A stretch of 64,000 nucleotides of DNA from Sisyra terminalis. Lineage: Eukaryota; Arthropoda; Insecta; Neuroptera; Sisyridae. The position numbers were made by a program, and so were the translations under genes. This document shows positions 23,948 through 35,277 of the stretch, one piece after another. The first letter of the stretch is position 1. Each line of letters opens with the position of its first letter. Location of the stretch: NCBI GenBank assembly GCA_958496175.1, contig OY292275.1, positions 61,643,701 through 61,707,700 of the forward strand, written 5' to 3'. The notes under the pieces are model-generated. The model searched no databases, had not been told where the DNA came from, and saw nothing but the letters and a program-made list of their open reading frames with translations.

Positions 23948-24640
23948 CAGTGGCGTAGCTAGGTAACTAAGGGCCCTGGGTCTAATTAAAAAATGGGACC
24001 CCACTGCTATTAGGTTTTATCAAATACAAATATGAAATATACAAATACTTTAAAAATGCTGAGCTACTTAAGCTCTTTTTTGTGCACTGCAGGCCAGGTA
24101 ATAAAAACATTATACAGTAACAACATAAATTACAATTAATACTTGGTGAAAATTCAAGGGTTTATTATATACAGGTCGGACCTACCAACTGACTAAATAA
24201 CAATTATATTTACAATTTTTTTCTTGCTTTAGTTTTCGCAAAAGTATCAATGACTACATTTAAATCCAGGCTTGATGCGGTTTTGTTTTCAATTGCTATC
24301 AGCGATAAATGTCGGAGTCGAGTTTGGCCCATATTATTTCTTAAATATTTTTTTATTATTTTTAATTTGCTAAATGAGCTTTCAGCTGCTGCAGAAGTGA
24401 CAGGAATTGTTAAGAATAATAACATTGCTGTAAATACTTCGGTCAGGTGGCATTCTAGTACTCCATATTTGCTCATTATTTCCTTACATAATTGGTGAAC
24501 TTCCAACTGAATTTCCAAAAGTTCAGTTCGATCGAGATTTCTGGTAAGGATTCGAGGGCCTCCTGAGCTTGAGGGCCCCGGGGCACTGCCCCGCCTAGCC
24601 CCTAGCCCTAGCCCCTAGGGCCCCTAGCCCCTAAAACTTG
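23948..24640 (-). mobile_element. hAT element copy with intact hATC domain reading frame, one end rearranged
   Basis: An inverted relative of the 53.3-kb element. The - strand 24210-24518 holds a 102-codon open frame: EVHQLCKEIMSKYGVLECHL, VTSAAAESSFSKLKIIKKYL, then the C-terminal helix ending FAKTKARKKL. This is the hATC dimerisation domain. The low-coordinate end has the terminal repeat CAGTGGCGTAGCTAGG at 23948. At the other end the terminal repeat is gone and replaced by degenerate repeats of CCTAGCCC (24590-24636). The transposase N-terminal and catalytic parts are absent, so it cannot move on its own. Confidence 0.8.
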
Positions 24641-24659
24641 ATATCTGTACTAACTGATA

Positions 24660-25985
24660 AAGCATCACTAACTTTTTCGTTTCCCTGTAAAAACTGTTGA
24701 AATGGACTTAGAAAGTTAACACTCTAAAGTCTAAATCAATGAAATGATTATCTTCTACGTACTTTTTCTAAGTCCATATGGTTGATGGATTGTAGTATAT
24801 AGAGTACCATGGTTACTGAAATGTCCAATATTTTTTTACTCCCTAAAAATATGTTCCTTCTGTTTTGTCATCATTAAAAAAAAAGGTTTAAAGTACTGGA
24901 AAAATAATCACGTTTGAAATTTAAAGTATCTCTGGTCTTGTAATTAATTTGGAAATATCGAACATTCGATAAGTGAGCGAACAAAATGAAAATGTTTTTA
25001 TTTTTAAAAGAATTGTTTTCGAAATTGAATACCTACTACTACTACTACCACTACTACGACACAATATGGAAAATTTAAATAGTGTAATTAAAAGTTGAGG
25101 CTGCCAGTCGAATACGTTGTCAAGTTGCATTTCACACGCAAATTATTTCGAAAATGAAGTTGAAACAAACGTAATTCCACCGAATTCAATTTAGCGTAAA
25201 GTTTTATTTAAAAATGTGCTTGAATTTCCATCACCGTTTCACACCTCTTCACACCCCCTCATCCCCACCAGCGTTTGCAACAACAACTCCTCTACCTGTG
25301 CCATTTTCAATATAGGTGCAGATGCATATTGATTTGTACTAATAATCATAATAATCATAACAATAATAATAATAATGCTATTGCAAAACTAATAATAAAG
25401 CAAATTTTGCATATATAGTTTTCCATTGCTGTCAACATCAGAATGTGCTATGGTGTGCTTTGAATTCCCGTATATATACCTAATAATATTATTGTAGCAT
25501 TAGTATGCATTGAGCATTGAAATTTTCAATTTATTTTCATTCAGCATTTCGCAACTTTACGCACTGGCTTTTTTAACGAGCTTTTCCCTATACAACAACC
25601 TTTTGCATTAACAACATCATTCCACATCCATCCGGTGTTGACCTTTACCATTTTCAATTCATGGAACCAAAATGAGTTTGACCATGGAATTGATACTTTC
25701 AAGGTTTGCAGTTGTATTGTATGGGACAATATGGAAGTTTTTAGTTGAAAAAAGAAACAGCCCACGTTACTTTTTAAATATAACTCAAACTTGTTTACAA
25801 AAGCTTTTTTCTTAAGAAAAAAAAAGGTCACATTTTATTCTTTAAGTTACACCGAAATCAAATTTTTAAGCTTTTTGAAAAAAATTTCTTTTCAAATGGT
25901 TTTTTTTTTTAATAAAAGGAGGCAAAAATGTTCAAATATTTGTATGAAATTATTAAGCTTGTAAGTTTTGAAGGTGTTTTTTTTA
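24660..25985. other. No gene seen
   Basis: Contains CTACTACTACTACCACTAC (25030) and an (AAT/AATA)n-like stretch near 25340-25375. The C-rich patch CACACCCCCTCATCCCCACC (25252) is unexplained. Confidence 0.5.
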
Positions 25986-25989
25986 TTTA

Positions 25990-26325
25990 TTTAAAAACCA
26001 GTAGTTGCCCGTTGCATTCGCAACTAAAGGTTTAATCTCAATAAAATATTTTATATGAGATAATGTAGAGTTAATCAACAATCGAAATTTAAATTTAATA
26101 ATCAAAGTGTTGTTAATACAAAAAAAAAGTTTATCTAAGTGTTTTTTTTTTTATCATTTTAATAAGAACATTTTAAATAACGTCATTTCACTAAATTAGT
26201 ATGAAAGTTTAATACTTATGTAGTACTTATACTAAATAGGCGATTTTAAATTTTGGTTCGTTTTTAACAATCAAACTTTTTAAAATCTATTTTACTGTAT
26301 GAACCAATGGTTGTGATCTGGAGTA
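25990..26325 (-). repeat. Inverted partial copy of the 9.9-kb repeat
   Basis: GTAGAGTTAATCAACAATCG, TTTCACTAAATTAGTATGAA and AATGGTTGTGATCTGGAG are inverse matches to 10080-10390. The adjoining TAGTTGCCCGTTGCATTCGC looks like the head of a further related element. Confidence 0.55.
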
Positions 26326-27369
26326 ATTATATATTCGGCTGAAAAGCATTAAGGTAGCAATTTTTTGCCATATATTTCACTGTCAATTCAAATATTAAAT
26401 CTTTGATACTAACTTTTCTTCGGTATTTAGAACAATTTGAAAACCAATTATTTTTGTGGAAAATAAACAAAAATTCGAATTTACTTCCATGCTTTCCACC
26501 TATTTCCAACAATTTTATATGTACAACGTCCAAATGTGCAAAACCGAATAGCTTTTTAGTCATGTTAACTAACATAAAGGTCATTTTTTTTTTTCGTTTT
26601 ACATTGTATTTTCCAATTTAAATGCACATTTGTGTCGACGAAATTTGGAAAGTGTTTTCCTTATACGATGCAGATATATAATAAGGAAGGGTTTTTGAAA
26701 ATTTCTTCCCTAAAAGAGTGAAAAACGGTAGCAAAGTTTGTACGGGATAACGTTTAATAAACAATCGAAATTTCAAATTTAATAATCAATCCAAGTCCGT
26801 TAAAAGCGAAAGATTATTACTGGTTAGTATAAAATAAAGTTGATTTATTATTAGAAACAAAAACTTAGGATCTGCTTATAAATTTAAACTCTGATATCTG
26901 AAAATGGTTAAGTTAAATTTATAAGTGAGCATTAAGTTTTTTGGCTTTCACATATTGTAAACCTGAAAATCGAAAATACGTATTCAGAAATAAATATATT
27001 AGTGAGTGAGTACACTTGCTAACGTTTTGAATGCGTAAGTGGGGATAACAGAGCACATGCGCATAGCCCATTCTGCACGGACGCACGGCAAGATAGCTAA
27101 TTTATATATATGGAAGTGTTGGGATATCTTTTACATGAAGTAATTTTCATCGACAGCTATTACTTTTCCCCATTTCTTAGGCGACATAGAAATTCCCTTT
27201 GAACTTTTTCCCCCTTTAATTTTTACCAGTTTTCTTGACTAATGAAAAAAAAGGGGGCAACGAATTTCAGGTCAGCCGCAGGCGGCAAAAATCCACGCTA
27301 CGCTACTGATTTGATGGAAAAATATCTAGTGAATATGATGGGTGAGATAATACATTCTTTGTAGTGCCT
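26326..27369. other. No gene seen; transposon-end fragment
   Basis: GGCAAAAATCCACGCTACGC then TACTG near 27280-27305 looks like an isolated hAT end (inverse CAGTAGCGTAGCGTGG). ACATGCGCATAGCCCATTCT (27055) is a small G+C-richer patch with no assignment. Confidence 0.4.
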
Positions 27370-27910
27370 TTTTCAATGAACTTTTGCGAAATCATCAAGT
27401 TGGCATTACATTTTGTAAAAATATCTACGAAATATTTTATATCTCGAAAATTCTGGAAAAAACAGTTATCGTTTGCATATTCTCCAGAAAAATGTTATCT
27501 AGTCGTAAGCTTTTTGTCGCTTTAAGAGTTCTGAAAAAAAAAATTCTTTGTAGGTCGCATATTTTCGGAAAAAAAACACTGTTTAAATTTTAAATTTTTA
27601 AAAAAGCTTTATTTGGAGAATTTTCCAAAAATTTAGACTTTGAACTTTAATTTTGTGCTTTTACTAAGTATTGTTTTGTTACTCGAGAATTTAAAAAAAA
27701 AATCGTTTTATTTCGTCTTTTTTTTAAAGTAAAAGCTCTTGGAGCATTTTTCAAAAATTGAAAATTCATTTTTTTTCTGTAAGACCATTCTAAAATGGGA
27801 AAATATGCAACCAAAAAAGTATTTTTCTTTTAGAACTGTCAAGGGACAAAAAAACACCAATCGAGCCTTTTATTTTGAAAGTGGCCTAAGTCCATTTCAA
27901 GGACTATTTC
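27370..27910 (+). repeat. Worn block of the same minisatellite plus a MITE end
   Basis: TTTAAGAGTTCTGAAAAAA, TTTTCGGAAAAAA and GAATTTTCCAAAAATTTAG echo 21.5-22.2 kb. It ends with TTTTATTTTGAAAGTGGCCT then AAGTCCATTTCAAG, the terminal sequence of the 22.3-kb MITE. Confidence 0.5.
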
Positions 27911-28489
27911 CCCATACGAAAACTTTTAATTTGAAGATGGACCAAATTGCGTTAATGTTCTGTTGTTTAATTTTTACAAATTATTGATATGATATTGTTT
28001 TTCGAAATTGTAACTACTTTGCATTGTCAAATTTAAGATTTCATTGTTGCAAAAAAATTGTAGGTATATGAACTATTCTTGAAATTACTGGCGGAAAAAG
28101 AAAGTTCAAGATTTAGAAAAGCTTTGAACGTTGACTTAAGACTAAGTAGGAGTTTTCTAGCAAATATGCGAGTGACAAATTATTTCTTTCGAAGCTTTTT
28201 AACCACAAAAGTTACCGAAATATTTCGTAATTCTAAAAATTCCAAATGTTAACTCGAATGTCGAACTTTTTCATGTCTTTGGTTCATTAGAGGTGTTGGA
28301 GCTTAATTTTTCGGGTCAATTGTTGCAATTGACACTGGTATGGTTTTTCCTGTAATGATTTAATTCTTTTTCCTCTTTTGGTACCGCTTTAACTTTGAAA
28401 ATTTGCAATCATCATGGTTTTTATAATTTTTGGTACTCTTCTACAACGTAGGAAAGCCCACTAAAATGTTCTTTCACCCTAAAAATATT
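27911..28489. other. No gene seen
   Basis: AT-rich DNA without recognisable repeats. Confidence 0.5.
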
Positions 28490-29580
28490 GGCCATCCCTA
28501 TTACAATTTTTTCTCATGTTTAAAGTAGTATATGGATTCTATTTAAAAAAAAATGGTTTTTCGAGGCGATCTAGGAATCGATCCAATTTTTGATGTCTTT
28601 GGAAGATCTGAAGAACTCTAAATTAGCCAGGGTATGACTCATGGACCGAAATAAGTAGTAATAGGATGAGGATATAGAAAAAGGAGTAATATATCCCCAT
28701 TGAAGGACTTCCAAAGTGTCCTTAATAACGCTGTCGGGCTGAAAGATGGCCTTGTTTTTTGGTATATTAAGGCCGTTTGAGCTTTAATGCTAGACTCAAT
28801 TTCTTTTAATATTGTTGAAAATGTTCCCTAGCAATAGTTTTAATTCATTGGAGTTCCTAAAAATCGATTATTCCGATCTAGTCCTACCAAATCCACAACA
28901 ATAACTTCTTGTCAAAAATATTCAGTTATACCGTTGATATTGATACATAATAGAATTGAATTCATGATTTTTTCCTTTTTGGATTATTTAATTGGATCTA
29001 TTTTTCATCCTTTGCCACGATTCTATACAAAAACCTCTTTTACTTTTATCATTGGGGGCTTTTGTACGCAAAGAAACGACTTTCAACGTTTCTTGGTTTG
29101 AGTTCATTTGAAACCCAGTTTCCCTGTGCATACAATATATAGAATATATTGCGGTCCAATTTATGTAGTATAATATAATAAAACATAGACATAAATTTGA
29201 ACAGAAGTTCAAACAAAAATATTTGTGACGTATTGCCCAGATACGTATTTCGATTGCCAGGCAATCTTCTTCAGTGGTCATTAAGTAGTTTGGATCACTT
29301 CGTAGCTGCTTTGTGAAGTTTCTCAGAATGAATCATGGGTAATCGAAATACGTCACAAATATTTTTGTTTGAACTTCTGTTCAAATTTATGTTTATGGTA
29401 TGATTTTTATATATTATTATATTCAATTGCACTACATAAATTGGATCCACAATATATTCTATATATTGTACACACAGTATAACTGTTCAAAGTCGGGGAA
29501 AAAAATTATTTTGATTACCCAGTTTCCCTGTTTTTGCACCATAGCTATGGACTTTACATGGATTAAAACCACTTGTTGAC
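28490..29580 (-). pseudogene. Decayed mariner transposase, split by a 389-bp insertion
   Basis: The - strand keeps GNWVSNELKPRNVESRFFAY (29050-29125), FLYRIVAKDEK (about 29000-29040), then LLLWICWD, AREREFQQ-like and LSLALKLKRP pieces (28750-28920) and a C-terminal remnant to about 28490. Many stops and frameshifts. An insertion at 29128-29516 cuts the WVP-KP region and duplicates 15 bases of it. It is related to the 13-14.8 kb copy; both mariners share the SDGQ / WVPxxxKP type layout. Confidence 0.75.
29128..29516. mobile_element. Same element, copy 2, inserted in a mariner relic with 15-bp duplication
   Basis: 389 bp flanked by exact ACCCAGTTTCCCTGT (29113-29127, 29517-29531). It has inverted ends (ACAATATATAGAATATATTG and inverse) and the core CTGAAGA ... 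GATTGCC/GGCAATC ... GAAA on the - strand near 29240-29275. A second, partial copy of the core tail (AATCGAAATACGTCAC) lies inverted near 29342. A 15-bp target copy suits a retroelement, for example Penelope-like. Confidence 0.68.
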
Positions 29581-30026
29581 TCTTTTCACAGATTTTCTAT
29601 TATCTCTTTTTATTGATCTTTTCACTGTTCTCTATCAACTCATCGTCTTTAATAATAATTCGTTATGGAAATCTTAATAAAAAATCAATGACTTTGGAAA
29701 AATAAAAGTGGTATATCTATCCAAAATTGCAAGTACATGTTGATAAATATTATTTTGTTAAATATTATATAATGGGTCTGTGAATCTGATTAGCCCATCA
29801 AGGATCCTTCTGGCAAGAAATTCTTTCATTTAATTGGTTCCTCTTATGAACGAATTAGTGTCCATTGGCAATAAATCGTTCTTTACCAATCTGTAATTTA
29901 AATACAAAGAAATACAAGTTGTGTTTTGAGAAATAGTTTAGTGGATTTATATAAGATTTTCCTGACTTTATTTTTTCTATTAATATTCCTAAAAAAAAAA
30001 AAAAAAAATTGTTGAACAATCTATAC

Positions 30027-30374
30027 CAGTGGTTCTTAATCTGAGTTCAGGCAAACCCCAGGAATTTGGTGAGGATTTGGTGGTCATATCAGTCCAGACT
30101 CATATGACCTATGAATAAATATTGTACTTAGCTACTGGCCCTATAGTAGCGGACGGGATGTACTTAAATACATTAAAGCACAAACTTTTGATAATGTTTT
30201 TTTTGTCCAATAATAATGCAAAGATAAGAAGTTTCCCTCTTATGTTTGCCCCATCCTTGGGTCCACGATTGTCGCTAACATAGCTATGCTTAGAACTTGA
30301 GAAAATCATTTTCTATTTTTCCAACTAAGAAAGGTTCGTCGAACCTTAACCTTCAAGAAGGTTAAGAACCACTG
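30027..30374. mobile_element. 348-bp hAT-type MITE
   Basis: Terminal inverted repeats CAGTGGTTCTTAATC and GGTTAAGAACCACTG are near perfect, typical of Charlie/SPIN-like hATs. The 8-bp flanks ATCTATAC and GTCCATAC match at 6 of 8 positions. No transposase is inside. Confidence 0.78.
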
Positions 30375-31357
30375 GTCCATACAATTTTTGATTGTTGAAA
30401 AATAATACAAAGTTTTTTGGAAAATTCAAAGTAGGTCTTTATATTTTTATTGTAGTCAGCATACATGAACCATTTGTACAATTTTACACATATATTGTTA
30501 TTGATTGTTGTTAAGAAATTAACTTTTCGTAAGTTATTGTTTAATTTAATTATCATTTAATCAATTATTAAGTTTTGATTGATATCCTGCTACTCATAGA
30601 ATAGTCGACTCCAATTATTGCATCATTGTTGTGAGAAATCAATGAAAGGAATTAAAACTTTGAAAAGTTTTCCCCTATAAGACTTTTATTGTTTGAATCC
30701 ACTGCAAGCTTTTAGGGATGTTTTCTCTCATTTGGTCGAAAAAATATTTTTATTTTTAATTAAGTTATTACTTTATAAAATAACTGAAGAATTTTTCCGT
30801 TCATCTTCTAAACTAATTTTAATTTTATAAAGAAACCAAGTTTGTGAAAGTCATATTCAATCTTGACACGAATAAATATTCACATAAAGTTATAATTTAA
30901 TCAAAACAAAGTTAATACGTCGTGATAGGGTGGTGTACGCTTTTTTCTAAAAACTGGCAAGAAAATTTCTGTCAACTTTTACATTTCTAGGAAATTTTTA
31001 ATTTGATTTAATATTATGCATGAAATTGGGGAGAGATTTCAAGGTTTCCACTTAGGCCTCTTGGATTAATTAATTTGGGGGTCAATAATTTGTACAATTT
31101 GAATTCTATATTAATTATACATTTTCCGGAGATAAATTGAAGGATTTGAACTTTTCAATTGCCGGATTAATACTGTGATTTGTATTATTCCTCGACACTT
31201 TAAAATTTAAGTTCATTTACCTTTAGGACCATCGAAAATTATTTCGTTTACAATAGACGTAGAGTTTTCTTTTCCTTTCGAATGATTATATAAAATTTTT
31301 TTGTCAATTTTTTTCAATAAATTTTTAGTTTTTTTCTTCGAGTTTTTCCAGTAAGTG
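30375..31357. other. No gene seen
   Basis: AT-rich, between the hAT MITE and the 31.4-kb foldback element. Confidence 0.5.
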
Positions 31358-32375
31358 CATTAGATTGATTTAAAAAAAATGATGATTTTTTTTTTTATCA
31401 ATTATATCGAAAATATTGTTGGGAATGACAAAAAAAAATCCTGTGAAAGTTTAAGCTCTTAATATTAATATTAACAGGTACCGCATCGCAAATTTTGATT
31501 TTCCATTTAAATAACATGGGAACAATATTCTCTTGCACTTTGGAATTTTATAGCTCACGTTGGTGACAATATTTCAGAATGAACAGAAATATTCTTGTAG
31601 AAAATTGAACGATCTACAAAAAAGGTCTTGTACAAGTTTTTGATATATTAATTCCTTCAAAAGTTATTCGAGGTCAAAGTTGAACTAAAGAGAAATTTTA
31701 TTATTTTTTCAATTTTTGGACGCAACCATCAATTTTATGAGAAAATTTTATAAGATATTTTTTATAGAGCATCTTTTTTCCTATAACTTATCTCTGTAAA
31801 AGTTTTTGATATTTTTCACAAGTCCTAAGTTATTTAATTAAAATAAAAAAAATAATTTTTATGTTAAGAATATAATAATTCAGGGAATTTTCGGTTTAAT
31901 GCAAATAACTAAGGACCTGTGTAAAATATCAAAAACTTTTAAAGAAATAAGTTATAGAAAAAAAAATGCTTTACAAAAAGTGTTCTATAAAATTTTCTCA
32001 TAAAATTGATGGTTGCGCCAAAAAATTGAAAAAATATTAAAATTTCTCTTTAGTTCAACTTTGACCTCGAATAACTTTTGAAGGAATAAATATATCAAAA
32101 ACTCGGCTGACACCTTTTTTGTAGATCGTTCATTTTTCTACAAGAATATACCTTGGTCATTCCGAAATATTGTCACCAACGTGAGCTATAAAATTTCAAA
32201 GTGCAAGAGAATATTGTTGCCATGTTATTTAAATGGAAAATCGAAATTTGCGATGCGGCACCTTTCAATATTAATATTAAGAACTTAAACTTCACAGGAT
32301 TTTTTTTGTCATTCCCAACAATATTTCTGATATAATTGAGAAAAAAAACATCATTTTTTTTGAATCAGTCTAATG
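31358..32375. mobile_element. 1.0-kb foldback element, CATTAGACTG family
   Basis: Arms meet near 31865 with little spacer. Ends are CATTAGATTGATTTAAAA and the inverse of CATTAGACTGATTCAAAA; TA follows the right end. Each arm carries TTAATATTAATATTAA, GCATCGCAAAT, ATTGAACGATCTACAAAA and GAGGTCAAAGTTGAAC. No coding capacity. Confidence 0.83.
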
Positions 32376-33555
32376 TACATATTATGTTGTGAGCAAAGAC
32401 GGGAAAAATATCTATCGTGAATATCCTGAAGAAATTTGAGTGCATTTGATGGAGTTTTTAATTTCATTTTAAAATGCATTTTCCCCAACAGACGATGATA
32501 AATAGCCTTGGAAAATCTCATCATAACTTTTCTTATATAGTTGGAAGAATTCTCGGTGCACAACCAAATTGATTATGTAAATTAATATCAAAGTGGTGCA
32601 TTAATAAACACTCATTCTATTGCGTTTGATTTTAATTTGAATTCAGTGCAATAATTGAAAAAAAAAATGCATTTTTTCAGTGGAAATGAATGTAAAATAT
32701 ATGAGTTTTAGATGCAATATGTGAGCTTTATTCAATTAGTATTCATACATAGTGTATACCTGTAGTAGATTGTTGAGCTTTTTAAGCTTCAGTTACGCTT
32801 AACTGTGGAAGTTTTTAATGAGATAAAGTACAATTTTAAAAAATGCATCTGAATTTTAGATGTAATAATGATTTTTTTTTTCAAAAAAAAAAAAATTCTA
32901 TAGCAATTGAAATATTGCTCGAAAACATTGAAATTGCACGTGATTGAAACTTGGCCCTAATAATTGGCGCCAATTATTCAATTTTCCGTGGTACATTGGG
33001 CACTTGAAATCGAAATTGAAATGTATCGAGATTGAGTGAAGAAATTGGATTTGAAATACAATGCTAAATAGGTTAATATGAGTATGAAACATATTGGAAA
33101 TGTTGTTGAGGATATCAAAACCAAACCAATCATTGCAACTATTTCAAGTGGCTTTAAGCTTAATTCATTGCCGAATTAGGTTCAAATCAGGTCAATATTG
33201 AATACTCGAAATTGTAACAAGGGTAATTAATCATTCTATTAATCGATATACATACGTAGCTATTAACCAATTTTCAAATTTGTAATAGAAGGTTTGTAGG
33301 ATAGTATTTGATGCTAGTTCATTAGTTTTAATGTTTTTTTTTTTAATTTATTCCCTTGGAGATTGTACCCTTTTTATTCAATCCACTCATGATTCAGCAA
33401 TTTTATTTTAATGACAATTTTTTTCCATTTATCTCTCCCGTTTTTACCCCAAAAAAAAACACATTCTTCCTAAGTATTTTGTCCCAATTTAAAATTTAGT
33501 TTTTAAGATAAAATAGTAAAATATTCACTTATATTCAAACAATTTTAATTTTATA
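32376..33555. other. No gene seen
   Basis: AT-rich; two ~65-codon - strand frames do not resemble known proteins. Confidence 0.5.
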
Positions 33556-34150
33556 GATTCTACGTCATCAATTCCAACCGTCTGTAGGGGAAGATGTTTC
33601 TGGTAGACAATAAAATTTGGTCGAATTTTTTGGGAGATAACTAAATTGGTGAGTATTAGTTGGTAATATTAAGGCTTTACCTTCACTGTTTTTTTATCCA
33701 TACATATTTTTTTTGTAGGTAAAATGAGGAAATTATTCATTGGATTGGATTCATCCTTTATCGCAAAAACGGAAGTAAAAAATTGGTGAAATATTGCAGA
33801 ATCATTAGCAAAGTCTTCCAGAATGAATTTTTCTTAAGGTATATCTTCCTGAAGAACAGAACGAAAAGATCTTTGATCAGCGATTTATGACGATAAAATG
33901 GAGTTGAAAAGGAAAATATTGGAAGAAAATAGTTGAGTGCTTTTCGTTTAAGTCCTAAATGTTAAATTTATAAATTAATTTTTATTAGAATGAATTTTGT
34001 TTTTGCAGGTGCTTCCAGGATATTTATCATAAGTCAGATTAAGGCCGTAAAGGAATTGTAAGAAGCAAAGCAAAAATACCATAAATTGGAGGAAGAAGAA
34101 AACGTCGAAAATCTAAACAACCAACAAAAGAAAAAAATATTTCAAACCAA
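33556..34150 (+). pseudogene. Possible decayed intron-containing gene fragment
   Basis: Three exon-like blocks are separated by convincing splice signals. A TTTTATAG acceptor near 33556 precedes a block ending at AATTG|GTGAGT (33651-33653). An ~67-bp intron with a T-rich tract ends in TTTGTAG near 33718. A block to about 33940 is followed by a second acceptor, GTTTTTGCAG, near 34009. One frame of the middle block is open for some 57 codons, but no frame runs through all blocks and stops are frequent. The last block has a Lys/Glu-rich segment. No family is recognised. It may be a dead gene, or a noncoding spliced RNA. Confidence 0.25.
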
Positions 34151-34190
34151 TCTGAAGGAATTTCATTGAGAACAGTATATATACATATTA

Positions 34191-35010
34191 GGGTGTTATT
34201 TTTTGGACTATTTTTGTTTTTTTTTGCTCCCATGCCGAAATTTTGTTGGAAATACTTCAAAAAAAATTCCCTGAAAGTTTGAGCTCTTAATATTAATATT
34301 AAGTACTCGCTCACAGCGTGTGAATATTTTCCATTTAAAATACACGTAAACTTTGATTTTTTTTTTTTAATTTTTATAGCTCAGCGGCATTTTGTGGTAT
34401 CACCTCGCTCAAAGTCGGAATTTTTTTACAATTGTATGCTCTACAAAAGTGCCTATTGCGGCAAAATCGTAATTTACACGGGCGAGGTAGTACGGGTCAC
34501 TAAACCTAGATTTTTCATAGATTTCTCGTTTTTCTCTTAGTAACTCATGAATTACAAGACCTACAGAAAAAAATGTAAATGGCAAATTTATAGGAAATTT
34601 AATTTACTACAAAAAAGTTCCAAAAAACCAATTTGCTAAGATCGATATTTCTCGAGATATTGAGCCTTGAATTTCTCTTACTATAAAATTTTTACGGATT
34701 ATTGAGTAAAATTTAAGAAAATATTGATTATTTATTCCTTATTAAAAATAGGCACTTTTGTAGAGCATACAATTGTAAAAAAATTCCGACTTTGAGCAAG
34801 GCGATACCATAAAATGCCGCTGAGCTATAAAAATTTAAAAAAAAAATCAAAGTTTACGTGTATTTTAAATGGAAAATATTCACACGCTGTGAGCGAGTAC
34901 TTAATATTAATATTAAGAGCTGAAACTTTCAGGGAATTTTTTTTGAAGTATTTCCAACAAAATTTAGGCATGGGAGCAAAAAAAAAATAGTCCCAAAAAA
35001 AAAATCACCC
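34191..35010. mobile_element. 820-bp foldback element, GGGTG-ended, TA target
   Basis: Ends GGGTGTTATTTTTTGGACTA and its inverse, flanked by TA (34189-34190, 35011-35012). Arms contain TTAATATTAATATTAAG next to TACTCGCTCACAGCGTGTGA, and pair along most of their length. The shared 16-mer links it to the 31-kb and 55-kb elements despite different termini. Confidence 0.83.
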
Positions 35011-35037
35011 TAATATATATATATATATATATATATA
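35011..35037. repeat. (TA)n microsatellite
   Basis: About thirteen TA units directly at the TA target of the 34.2-kb foldback element. Confidence 0.85.
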
Positions 35038-35076
35038 CAACCGCACAGGAAACTGAATTTGCTGAATGGTGGTCAA

Positions 35077-35269
35077 CAGAGCCGGTTCCAGAGTTTTAAG
35101 CGCCCTGGGCCAAATAAATTTTGGTGCCCTTTTCTATAACCATATACAAATTTGTTACAAATTAAACGAAAAATACCGTAAAAAAGAAAATTTTACTTTT
35201 AATTCGACGCCTCTTCAATTTACGGCCCCGAGTGGTCACCCAGCTTGCCTGCCTCTTTATCCACCTCTG
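35077..35269. mobile_element. 193-bp hAT-type MITE with exact 8-bp target duplication
   Basis: Ends CAGAGCCGGTTCC and the inverse-like ...CCACCTCTG. The flanks are perfect copies of GTGGTCAA (35069-35076 and 35270-35277). Internal sequence with GCCCTGGGCC and GGTCACCCAGCTTGCCTGCC is typical of short hAT derivatives. The open frames over it are chance. Confidence 0.85.
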
Positions 35270-35277
35270 GTGGTCAA

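Noticed and set aside
28988..29281. 97-codon frame as a membrane protein
   Set aside because: It joins the hammerhead-like insertion to a mariner fragment across an insertion junction; not one gene.
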